Of a stretch of DNA of 64,000 bases, positions 19,848-27,450 are shown piece by piece; positions within the stretch are counted from its first letter, which is position 1; each line of letters opens with the position of its first letter. The DNA is taken from NCBI GenBank assembly GCA_947632435.1, contig CANRPC010000001.1, forward strand, positions 1 to 64,000, given 5' to 3'. This DNA comes from an uncultured Bacilli bacterium (GTDB lineage Bacteria; Bacillota_I; Bacilli_A; RFN20; CAG-449). The notes below the pieces were generated by a model that was not told the DNA's origin, ran no database searches, and saw nothing but the letters and a program-made list of their open reading frames with translations. The translations under genes were made by a program, and so were the position numbers.

Positions 19848-21816
19848 TTTAAGAATTAAAAATTTTAGACAATTTGTTGGAGAACAAAACATATCATTTT
19901 CTACTGATCCAAACAAAAAAGTTACAATTATTATTGCTGAAAGTGGTGTAGGAAAAACTACTCTCATTCAATGCTTTCAATGGATTCTTTATGGGACTTC
20001 AAAATATAAAAATCCTTTGAATACCTATACAAAACAGTTATTATCACCAGGAGAAGCAACAACGACAGAGTGCTCAATTAGTTTAAATCACAATAATAAG
20101 GAATATACAATTACAAGAAAACAAACTTTTAGAAAACAAAATGTTCAAATTAGTTCTGAAGAGCCAGTGCTTTTTGTTGATATAAAAGATAGTGATGGAA
20201 TTACTCAACAAAAAAGGGGTAAAGAAGCTTTTAAAGTTGTTAAAGAAATAATGCATAGCGATTTATTTCCATATTTCTTCATAGAAGGTGAAAGTTTAAC
20301 TAAAGTCGGCGAACAAATGTCTAAAGGTAAGGTTGGAAATAATAATGAATTTGTAAAGGCAATTAAAGGATTATTAGGATTTAATCATTTATATGAGACA
20401 AAAAAGCATTTGAAATCTGTTTCCGATGAATATCAGGCAGAAATCGAAAAAAACACCAAAGATGATAAATTAAGAGAAATTTTAAAGAAAATTGATGATG
20501 CAAAAGAAGAAATAAATAAAATAAATTCTAGATTCGAAAATATTGATACAGAAATAGAATATAATAAAAGTAAAAGAGAAGAAACCAATGCAAAAATCCA
20601 ACAATATTCAGAGGTGGAAGAAAAGCAAAGAAGAAGAAATAAAATAAATTTAGAGTTAGCTTCAATAAATTCAAGAATTCAAGAACAAAGATTATACATT
20701 ATGAAAAAATTTAGTTCAAATGGTATTTATTTAATTATGAATTCTTTGATTCCTTTAGCTGAAAAAACATTAGAAAATTCAAATTGCCTTGATAAAGGAA
20801 TTCCTGGCATTAATGTAGAAGCTGTAGAATTTATGCTAAAAAATCATAAATGCATTTGTGGTCATGAATTAGTTGAAAATAGTAAAGAATGGGAAAAATT
20901 AAACGATTGGATTTCTTTCTTACCACCAAATAACATTGGTTTTGAAATTGATAAATTTACATCTGAAATAAAAAACGTTAAAAAATCATATTTATCTTTT
21001 TCTGAAGATTTTACAAAAATGCGAAAAGATTATGCTCAATTATTAAAACAAAATAATGAATTAATTGACGAAAAAAATAAATTAGATGAGGAAATTAAAA
21101 TTAATGATGATATTTCCTTGTTAAAAGAACAAGAAAAAGGTTATGAGCAAAAAGTCATTGATCTTTCAACTGAAAAGAGAGTTAAAACAGAACGAAAAAA
21201 AGAATATGAGAATACTGTTGAACAATTAGAAGAGGAAAGAAAACAATTTAAAATTTATGATGAAAAGGTAAAAAAATTAAACTCATACTATAATGAATCT
21301 GAATATTTAAGAAAAAGAATTGAAAGATTTTGTGAAAGAAAAGAAAATGAAAAGCGTAAAGCATTAGAAGACGCAATTAATGAAATATTCAAAGATTTTT
21401 ATACTGAGAAAATTGATTTTAAATTAGATGAAAATTATGGTGTTCAAATAAGAACATATGATTCTGAATTATCTGATGATTTTACATCAGGTGGACAAGA
21501 TGTAGCAATAGCATTAGCATTTATTGGTGCAATTATTAAACTTATAAGAGAAAAAGATAACGATCCTGAAAGTATTATGGAAGATGATAATTTCGAAGAA
21601 TATCCATTAGTTATGGATGCACCAACTTCAAATTTTGGGATGAAACAAATGAGAAGCTTCTGTGAAATTATGCCAAAAATTACAGAACAAATTATTGTGT
21701 TTATTAATGATAAAGATGGACCAATTTTAAAAGAACAGATGAGTGGTCAAATAGGCAGTGAATGGTCTTTAATAAAAGAAGATACATATCATTCTGAAAT
21801 AAGAGAGGTGAAATAG
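19834..21816 (+). CDS. SMC/Rad50-like ATPase, DndD-like
   Basis: This ABC-type ATPase is split by a long coiled coil. The N-terminal half has RIKNFRQFVGEQNISF and Walker A AESGVGKTT (about 32-40). A lysine/glutamate-rich coiled coil spans roughly 200-500 with a cysteine hook at its centre (HKCICGHEL). The C-terminal half has a signature-like DDFTSGGQDVAIALAF and Walker B YPLVMDAPTSNFG. DndD is the SMC-like ATPase of the phosphorothioation complex, thought to nick DNA for sulphur insertion. Position next to DndC- and DndA-like genes supports that assignment. ATG 19834 is preferred over 19828 because of spacing to GAGG. Confidence 0.8.
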   Translation: MIINSLRIKNFRQFVGEQNISFSTDPNKKVTIIIAESGVGKTTLIQCFQWILYGTSKYKNPLNTYTKQLLSPGEATTTECSISLNHNNKEYTITRKQTFRKQNVQISSEEPVLFVDIKDSDGITQQKRGKEAFKVVKEIMHSDLFPYFFIEGESLTKVGEQMSKGKVGNNNEFVKAIKGLLGFNHLYETKKHLKSVSDEYQAEIEKNTKDDKLREILKKIDDAKEEINKINSRFENIDTEIEYNKSKREETNAKIQQYSEVEEKQRRRNKINLELASINSRIQEQRLYIMKKFSSNGIYLIMNSLIPLAEKTLENSNCLDKGIPGINVEAVEFMLKNHKCICGHELVENSKEWEKLNDWISFLPPNNIGFEIDKFTSEIKNVKKSYLSFSEDFTKMRKDYAQLLKQNNELIDEKNKLDEEIKINDDISLLKEQEKGYEQKVIDLSTEKRVKTERKKEYENTVEQLEEERKQFKIYDEKVKKLNSYYNESEYLRKRIERFCERKENEKRKALEDAINEIFKDFYTEKIDFKLDENYGVQIRTYDSELSDDFTSGGQDVAIALAFIGAIIKLIREKDNDPESIMEDDNFEEYPLVMDAPTSNFGMKQMRSFCEIMPKITEQIIVFINDKDGPILKEQMSGQIGSEWSLIKEDTYHSEIREVK

Positions 21817-21817
21817 A

Positions 21818-22348
21818 ATGGCAAAAAAATCAATGTTTCAAGAAGATTACTTATTTAAAGGAACTCAAAGAGATAAAGTAATTTCTTTAACATCAAAAAT
21901 TGATACTGATTCTAATAGCCAAATTTTCACTTCGGCAGTTGAATTATTTGTATTTGCATCTTTAGTTGGTGCTCTAAAAAAGAGAAAAGCCGAGCCCGAA
22001 AAAGATAATAGTAGGACACTTAGAATAATGGCTAATCAATTTTATAATCATAGTAATGAATTAAAATTAGCATTTAAATTTGTATTATTGACAAGTGAAA
22101 TTGATAATCCTGATCCTGTTGAAAGATTAAATAAAACATTTAGAAATCCTGAAACAGATGATAACTATACTTTATTTGAAAAGTATATGTTGGGTGGATT
22201 AGATGAATTATATGAAAATTTAATTTTAGATACTAATTTACGATATGAGGATTATTTAACAAGTATTAATCAAATGCTTGAAAAATTTGCAATAAACGAT
22301 GAACCTGATGATGATATTGAAGTCGATAATAGTGATTTTAAATTCTAA
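21818..22348 (+). CDS. Dnd-associated protein 4-like (last gene of defence operon)
   Basis: The 176-aa protein opens with a helical segment containing SAVELFVFASLVGALKKRK and ends with a glycine-leucine block (FEKYMLGGLDELYENLIL) followed by an acidic tail (NDEPDDDIEVDNSDF). Both blocks are like the small family known as DNA phosphorothioation-associated protein 4 (TIGR04062 type). This was recognised by pattern only. It starts two bases after the SMC-like ATPase with a GAGGTGA site inside that gene. Two terminators follow, marking the end of the operon. The molecular role is unknown. Confidence 0.6.
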   Translation: MAKKSMFQEDYLFKGTQRDKVISLTSKIDTDSNSQIFTSAVELFVFASLVGALKKRKAEPEKDNSRTLRIMANQFYNHSNELKLAFKFVLLTSEIDNPDPVERLNKTFRNPETDDNYTLFEKYMLGGLDELYENLILDTNLRYEDYLTSINQMLEKFAINDEPDDDIEVDNSDFKF

Positions 22349-22367
22349 TTAAAAAAAATTCAAACTA

Positions 22368-22395
22368 GATACTGAAATATTTCAGTATCTTTTTT
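22368..22395 (+). terminator. terminator of the defence operon
   Basis: GATACTGAAA-TA-TTTCAGTATC is a perfect palindrome followed by T6, twenty bases after the last defence gene. Confidence 0.9.
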
Positions 22396-22421
22396 AAAAT
22401 GCTAAATTTACAATATTTTCA

Positions 22422-22455
22422 AGGAAGTTTTACATATATAAACTTCCTTTTTTTT
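22422..22455 (+). terminator. second terminator after the defence operon
   Basis: The GGAAGTTT/AACTTCC stem is followed by T8. It doubles the stop between the defence and transfer modules. Confidence 0.85.
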
Positions 22456-22540
22456 ATTTCGACAAAATTTGACGCATCGATAATAGTATACTTACTTTAC
22501 AACAAATGAAAAATAAGTAACATTTGAAATATTCTTATAA

Positions 22541-22663
22541 AAGGAGGTGAATGCCAATGTTCATATGAAGTATAAGTATTTAATGCGTTTTAAATACTTA
22601 TATAACACCAACACAACCCTATATAAAAAATGTTGATTGTGGTGTTGTATAGTTATTTTTTTT
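22541..22663 (+). promoter_or_regulatory. mini-ORF leader with attenuator upstream of the transfer genes
   Basis: AAGGAGGTGA is followed by ATGCCAATGTTCATATGA, a five-codon (MPMFI) or three-codon ORF. Next comes a 12-bp perfect hairpin (22572-22601). A longer hairpin (22604-22646) has a T8 tail. This is the layout of translation-sensing transcription attenuators and recalls the leader upstream of tet(M) in Tn916, although no resistance gene is present here. Confidence 0.55.
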
Positions 22664-22749
22664 GACAATTTAAGAGATCTATACATTTGCGAATCACCAT
22701 TAAAGTATTTTTTGTAGGAAGCAGATGTTGTCAATTTTGATGATGCACC

Positions 22750-22810
22750 ACGCCTTACAAAATCGAGCTATCCATATTTACGGGCTAGTTTGGTTTGTAA
22801 GGCGTTTTTT
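22750..22810 (+). terminator. long terminator hairpin in the transfer leader
   Basis: ACGCCTTACAAA pairs perfectly with TTTGTAAGGCGT around a 31-base apical region that can itself fold. T6 follows. It lies between the attenuator and the sigma-like gene. Confidence 0.75.
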
Positions 22811-22833
22811 GCGTTTAAAGGGATCAAAATTTA

Positions 22834-22876
22834 AAGCCTAAATGAATAGTTAGCTCTACTCGTTTGGGCTTTTTTC
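22834..22876 (+). terminator. third stacked terminator in the transfer leader
   Basis: AAGCCTAAATGA pairs with TCGTTTGGGCTT (two G-T wobbles), then T6. The remaining stretch to 23031 has a further imperfect repeat (GAGAAGGACC / TGTGTCCTTCT) around an AACACAG/TTGTGTT stem and no gene. Confidence 0.7.
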
Positions 22877-23031
22877 GTTAAAAAACATTAAAGGTCTGAA
22901 CTCATACACGAGAAGGACCATTTTATTTACTTATTAACACAGTTAATAGATTTCATTGTGTTTATTAGTAATGATAATTTCTTTTCCAATGTGTCCTTCT
23001 TGAACATTAGCCAAAAGGAGGACATTTTATT

Positions 23032-23496
23032 ATGGCAAAAGAAATTTATGTAAAAGTAGAAATTTTAACAAAAAAGAATGAGGTAAAAATTGAAAGCTTT
23101 TTTATGGACAAACAGATGTATGAAGCTATTCTAACATTACCTAAAGAAGAGCAAAGGATATACTTTGCTGAAGAGTATTACGAATATGAAGCTAATCGTA
23201 GATATCATAGAAGATTTGTGTCTTTAGACAAAGATAATGATGATGGTTTGATTCAAGATATTCCTGATAATTCACCTACAATGCTTGAAAACATTTTAGA
23301 TGATTTAAGAATTCAAGAAATTAAAGATGCTGTGTCTAAACTAACAAATCGTCAACAAGAAATAATCAAAATGATTTATGAAGAAAATAAGTCACAAGCA
23401 GAAGTGGCTAAAATTTACGGTGTTTCTGAACAAGCAATTTCTCAAGCTATGACAAGAATACACAACAGTTTAAGAAAGATTTTGCAAAAAAAATAA
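23032..23496 (+). CDS. sigma-70 region-4-like regulator of the ICE
   Basis: The C-terminal half of this 154-aa protein is a clear sigma region 4 helix-turn-helix: VSKLTNRQQEIIKMIYEENKSQAEVAKIYGVSEQAISQAMTRIHNSLRKIL. The N-terminal half (YEANRRYHRRFVSLDKDND) resembles small sigma-like proteins common in Firmicutes conjugative elements. No region 2 is evident, so it may act as an activator or DNA-binding protein and not as a full sigma factor. It has an AAAGGAGG site. It stands downstream of several stacked terminators and directly upstream of the relaxation genes, a sensible place for a transfer regulator. Confidence 0.75.
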   Translation: MAKEIYVKVEILTKKNEVKIESFFMDKQMYEAILTLPKEEQRIYFAEEYYEYEANRRYHRRFVSLDKDNDDGLIQDIPDNSPTMLENILDDLRIQEIKDAVSKLTNRQQEIIKMIYEENKSQAEVAKIYGVSEQAISQAMTRIHNSLRKILQKK

Positions 23497-23606
23497 AAAA
23501 TTTTTAATTAGACCGTTTAGTTTTTAAGTTTTTCCAGCCTATTAAGTGAAGGGGTAAAACTCTTCAATGTTTGGAAGGACTATATTCTGAAGGAGGTAAA
23601 AGAAAA
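23497..23606 (+). other. candidate oriT region
   Basis: This non-coding interval lies immediately upstream of the relaxosome and relaxase genes. It contains an outer TTTTCCAG/TTTGGAA-type repeat and an inner GAAGGGG-TAAAA-CTCTTC hairpin. Origins of transfer usually sit here. No nick-site consensus can be read by eye. Confidence 0.3.
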
Positions 23607-23999
23607 ATGGAAGATAAAAAATATTCTTTCTCAAACGTTACAGTGAGAATTTATGAAGAAGAATTCTTAAAAGACACAAGTAAGCAATTTAAGATTACTG
23701 AAAATCAATTTGCTAATTCAAAGAGTGCTTTTGTAGTTCATTACTTCAAAAAAGGTTTTTACAATGACCATCCAAAAAATGGAGTTAAGACTAGTAATGA
23801 TTCTGAAATTCTTACTGAACTTAAGGAGTTAAGAAAAAGCATAGAAACTTTATCTAATTGCTTAAAAGCTGAGAAAACTTCTGTCATTGCAAATTCTAAA
23901 ACTATTATTGAATTTCAAGGATCAATTATTGATTTGCTAGCAGAAATTGCAAGCCAATTAGGTCTTGAAGTTAACATTTTAGAACCAAATGGTGAGTAG
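23607..23999 (+). CDS. relaxosome accessory protein (MobC-like position)
   Basis: I start this 130-aa protein at ATG 23607, six bases after AAGGAGGTAAA. The track's TTG start lacks a site. The N-terminal segment VTVRIYEEEFLKDTSKQFKITENQFANSKSAFVVHYFKKGF may be a ribbon-helix-helix-like DNA-binding region. A helical stretch (SEILTELKELRKSIETLSNCLKAEK) follows. The stop overlaps the relaxase GTG by one base, so the products are likely made in stoichiometric amounts. Small DNA-binding proteins in this position help relaxases recognise oriT. Function is assigned from context. Confidence 0.55.
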   Translation: MEDKKYSFSNVTVRIYEEEFLKDTSKQFKITENQFANSKSAFVVHYFKKGFYNDHPKNGVKTSNDSEILTELKELRKSIETLSNCLKAEKTSVIANSKTIIEFQGSIIDLLAEIASQLGLEVNILEPNGE

Positions 24000-25222
24000 T
24001 GCCAAACATTGTTTTGATGACAAAATACTACAAACCTGTTTCAGCTAGTGATTTATCAAATCCAAATAAACAAAAAAGTGTAAAAAAAAGAAATTATTAC
24101 TCATCAAGAAGTAGTGATGGCAATGATTACATGAAATACATTGATGATGGTGTTAAAGCAGGAAGTGATTTCGATTATATGGAATATATGACCTGTCATG
24201 AACTTTCATCAGGCGTATTTGGAAAAGATGGATTACTTACTAAAGAACAAAAAAAGGAGGTTAGAGAGAAACTTAGAAATACTCAATCAGTTATATGGGA
24301 TATGGTCGTAAGTTTTGATTCAGAGTATGGAAATGAAAAGATCAACAATTATCAAGATGCATTAGAAATTCTTAAACACAGTTTACCTAAATTTTTTAAA
24401 GATAATGGTTTACAGGAGGAAAACATTATTTGGTTTGCTGGATTGCATCGGAATACTGATAATAGACACATTCACATTTCATTTTTTGAAAAAGATAAAA
24501 CCCATCACAGAGCAAACAAAGATGGATTGTTTTATCATAATGGAAAACTTACACCATATTCGTTAAATAATTTTAAAGTTTATACTGAAGAATTTATGTC
24601 TAGTAATCAATATTTTTTTGAAAGTTATCGAACTAATTTAGTTAATGGAACATTAGATGCTTTAGCTTTATTGCAAGGTAGAAATAATGCTGAACGAAAA
24701 TTGAAACTAAAACTAAGTGAGCTATATCAAAAAATGCCAAAGGGAAAAGTTTCATATATGAGTTTATCAATGAAACCATTTAGACCATTGATTGGTGAAA
24801 TTGAAGATTTGATTTTTAAACAAAATCCACATCTGCAAAATGAGTATTCAAAATTGATAAATGATTTGAAAAATAGGGACGATGAAATAAAAAAAATATG
24901 TCAAAGTCATAAAATAGATTTTAAAAAATACTTATTATCCGATAAATATTTACAAGATTTTCATAGACGTGTAGGTAACAAAATTATTGAATATGTAAAA
25001 AAATATGAAAGTTCAGAATCCTATGAAGGTAAGAACTATGAAATTCAAGCAAAAATTAGGAAGAAAAATAAGCGATTTAGAACAATTCTTCTTAGACAAA
25101 CTGCAACATTAAACAAAATGGTTGAGTATGAAGCTGAAAACACATTTGAAGAATTTCAAAGAAGATTGAAACAGGCAGAATATCAAAGGTTAGTGGAAGA
25201 AGGAGTGATAGAAGCAGAGTAA
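23999..25222 (+). CDS. MobL/MobP2-type relaxase
   Basis: This is the DNA-nicking enzyme that starts conjugative transfer. The 407-aa protein has an N-terminal region KYYKPVSASDL ... KKRNYYSSRSSDGNDYMKYID with clustered tyrosines (nucleophile candidates). The metal-binding motif is HRNTDNRHIHISFFE (about 158-172), the HxH core of MOB-P relaxases. The C-terminal half is helical and basic. It starts with GTG overlapping the previous stop and overlaps the coupling-protein ATG by one base. The arrangement accessory-relaxase-coupling protein is usual for Firmicutes ICEs. Confidence 0.85.
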   Translation: MPNIVLMTKYYKPVSASDLSNPNKQKSVKKRNYYSSRSSDGNDYMKYIDDGVKAGSDFDYMEYMTCHELSSGVFGKDGLLTKEQKKEVREKLRNTQSVIWDMVVSFDSEYGNEKINNYQDALEILKHSLPKFFKDNGLQEENIIWFAGLHRNTDNRHIHISFFEKDKTHHRANKDGLFYHNGKLTPYSLNNFKVYTEEFMSSNQYFFESYRTNLVNGTLDALALLQGRNNAERKLKLKLSELYQKMPKGKVSYMSLSMKPFRPLIGEIEDLIFKQNPHLQNEYSKLINDLKNRDDEIKKICQSHKIDFKKYLLSDKYLQDFHRRVGNKIIEYVKKYESSESYEGKNYEIQAKIRKKNKRFRTILLRQTATLNKMVEYEAENTFEEFQRRLKQAEYQRLVEEGVIEAE

Positions 25223-27438
25223 TGAATAAAAAAATTTATGACATACTCATAGGAATAATTATTTCTTTCATTGTTTGCTACATATTAGGTTTTCTACTTT
25301 CTTCAATAGTCAACAATGGTTATAAATTCATTATTCAAGCTAGATATTTAGCTGATGGAAAAACTTTATTATTTACAGTTTTCTTTCTTATGGTTGAAGG
25401 ATTAATAATTGGACTTTACTACTATAAACATTATTGGTTACTTAATAGTAAAAACATTATTAAGGGAAAAGAGAGAGATTTACATCTATCTTCAAATTTA
25501 GAACATTCGAGGTTTCAAAGTGATAAAGAATTAGAAACAAATTTCAAAGTAATTGACTTTAATAATTTGAAAGATATAGATATAACAGGTTCAATTATTA
25601 AGGCTGAAGAAAAGCGTGGCTCTTTAAAAATAACTTTTGCAAAGCCATCACACACATTAGTAATTGGAACAACAGGTTCAGGTAAAACAACATCTTTTGT
25701 TAATCCCAAAATACAAATTTTATCTGAAACAAAAACTAAACCTTCAATGCTTATCTCAGATCCTAAAGGTGAACTTTATGCAGATCATGCAAAAGCTTTA
25801 CAAGAAAAAGGTTATGAAGTAAAAGTCTTAGATTTACGAAATCCTTATAATTCAGTTAGATGGAATCCTTTAGAAAGAGCTTATGTTTATTATCAAAGAA
25901 TGCTTCATTTAGAAGATGAAGTTATAACCGATGAGGAAAATGGTTGTTATATTTTTGAAGATAAATCTTATTACGAGCCAAATGAACTAAAAAGTGCTAT
26001 TCAAGTTAAGAAGCAACAACTATATGATGTCGTTTATGAAGATTTACATGATATAACAACCGTTCTTTGTCCAGTAAATAATAAAAATGAACCTATGTGG
26101 GAAAGTGGTGCTAAAAATTTTGTATTAGCAATTGCATTAGCAATGTTAGAAGATTCAGAAAACCCTGAACTTGGTTTAACTAAAGAAAAATTTAACTTTT
26201 ATTCAATTACTAAAGTAGCTACAAAAACAGACAATGATTGTGAATTTTTAATGAAATATTTTCAAGATAGAAGCCCCTTATCAAAAGCAGTAAGTCTTTC
26301 CAAACAAGTATTAGATGCTTCTGATAAAACAAGGGGAAGCTATTTATCGTCAACATTCGACAAATTATCAATGTTTTCAGATTTATCGCTATGTGCATTA
26401 ACCAGTGAAAATGAAATTGAATTTGGTTCAATGGGAGAAAAACCAATAGCATTATTTCTTCAAATTCCAGACGAAAAAGAAACAAGACATACTCTTGCTT
26501 CAATGGTTATTTTACAAGCGTATAAAGAGTTAGTGTATAAAGCTAACTCATATAAATCATTATCACTTCCAAGACCTGTGTATTTCATACTTGATGAATT
26601 TGGCAATTTACCTAAAATTCACAAACTTGAACAAATGATTACAGTCGGAAGAAGTAGAAATATTTGGATGAACCTTGTGGTTCAATCCTATGCACAATTA
26701 TCAAAAGCTTATGATGATAAAAGTGCAGACATTATTAAATCAAACTGTAATATTCAAATATTTATTGGAACTACAGATTATAAAACAATAGAAGAATTTT
26801 CTAAACGCTGTGGTAATTTCTCAATGATGCAAAGATCAGTAGGATTTAATTCAGCAAAAGGAGAAGATATCAATTCAAATACAAGCGTAAAGGAAAGACC
26901 ATTAATATATCCTAGTGAACTTCAACTTTTAAATAACAATGGAAATATGGGAAATGCCATAGTTACAGTGTTTGGTTATAATCCCATAAAATCTAAATTT
27001 ACTCCAAGTTTTAAATGCTCATTTTATAAAATGACTAGAATAAATCAAGAATTAAGAACAGGCAGATATTTTGATGAAGAAAGAGCATTTTATGATATGA
27101 CAAAGAAAATTGCTTATTCACAATTAGAAAACAAAAATGGAAAGCAAGATAGTTTTGTTGGAGTAAAGGAACGAGTTAAAAGAAAAGTTGCTAGAGAATT
27201 AATGGTTAATCAATTATTAGATCTAGTTAGACGTAACAATAATCTTTTTAGTGAATATCATGGTCGACAAATTAGAAAAGAAATACAAAATCACGAATTT
27301 GAAAAATTATTAGTAAGGTTAGATGGTCTTGTCGAACTTTGTCAAAAAGACGGAGATACACAAAAAGAAGATGATATCAAAAATATTATCAAGCGAGTAA
27401 GAATGATTCTCTATAACGAAAACGAAAAAGGAGGGTAA
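25222..27438 (+). CDS. VirD4/TraG-type coupling protein
   Basis: This is the hexameric ATPase that brings the relaxase-DNA complex to the secretion channel. The 738-aa protein has two N-terminal helices (about 7-28 and 48-68). It then has Walker A GTTGSGKTT (about 149-157), Walker B VYFILDEFGNLPK (about 453-465) and the downstream VQSYAQLSKAYD block, all typical of TraG/VirD4. It contains a segment between the Walker motifs (VITDEENGCYIFEDKSYYEPNELKS) that may be an insertion. It starts at the relaxase stop (TAATG) and is followed by the surface-protein gene after 12 bp. Confidence 0.93.
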   Translation: MNKKIYDILIGIIISFIVCYILGFLLSSIVNNGYKFIIQARYLADGKTLLFTVFFLMVEGLIIGLYYYKHYWLLNSKNIIKGKERDLHLSSNLEHSRFQSDKELETNFKVIDFNNLKDIDITGSIIKAEEKRGSLKITFAKPSHTLVIGTTGSGKTTSFVNPKIQILSETKTKPSMLISDPKGELYADHAKALQEKGYEVKVLDLRNPYNSVRWNPLERAYVYYQRMLHLEDEVITDEENGCYIFEDKSYYEPNELKSAIQVKKQQLYDVVYEDLHDITTVLCPVNNKNEPMWESGAKNFVLAIALAMLEDSENPELGLTKEKFNFYSITKVATKTDNDCEFLMKYFQDRSPLSKAVSLSKQVLDASDKTRGSYLSSTFDKLSMFSDLSLCALTSENEIEFGSMGEKPIALFLQIPDEKETRHTLASMVILQAYKELVYKANSYKSLSLPRPVYFILDEFGNLPKIHKLEQMITVGRSRNIWMNLVVQSYAQLSKAYDDKSADIIKSNCNIQIFIGTTDYKTIEEFSKRCGNFSMMQRSVGFNSAKGEDINSNTSVKERPLIYPSELQLLNNNGNMGNAIVTVFGYNPIKSKFTPSFKCSFYKMTRINQELRTGRYFDEERAFYDMTKKIAYSQLENKNGKQDSFVGVKERVKRKVARELMVNQLLDLVRRNNNLFSEYHGRQIRKEIQNHEFEKLLVRLDGLVELCQKDGDTQKEDDIKNIIKRVRMILYNENEKGG

Positions 27439-27450
27439 AAATTAATACAA

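Noticed and set aside
10292-22348. Assignment of the operon to BREX
   Set aside because: No PglZ, BrxL or BrxX-type methylase is seen. The desulfurase and SMC-like ATPase fit sulphur modification better.
22541-22663. Tetracycline-resistance leader
   Set aside because: The architecture is similar, but no resistance gene follows. Only the control principle is suggested.
26219-26503. 94-aa reverse ORF in the coupling-protein gene
   Set aside because: Shadow of a conserved ATPase region without a start signal.
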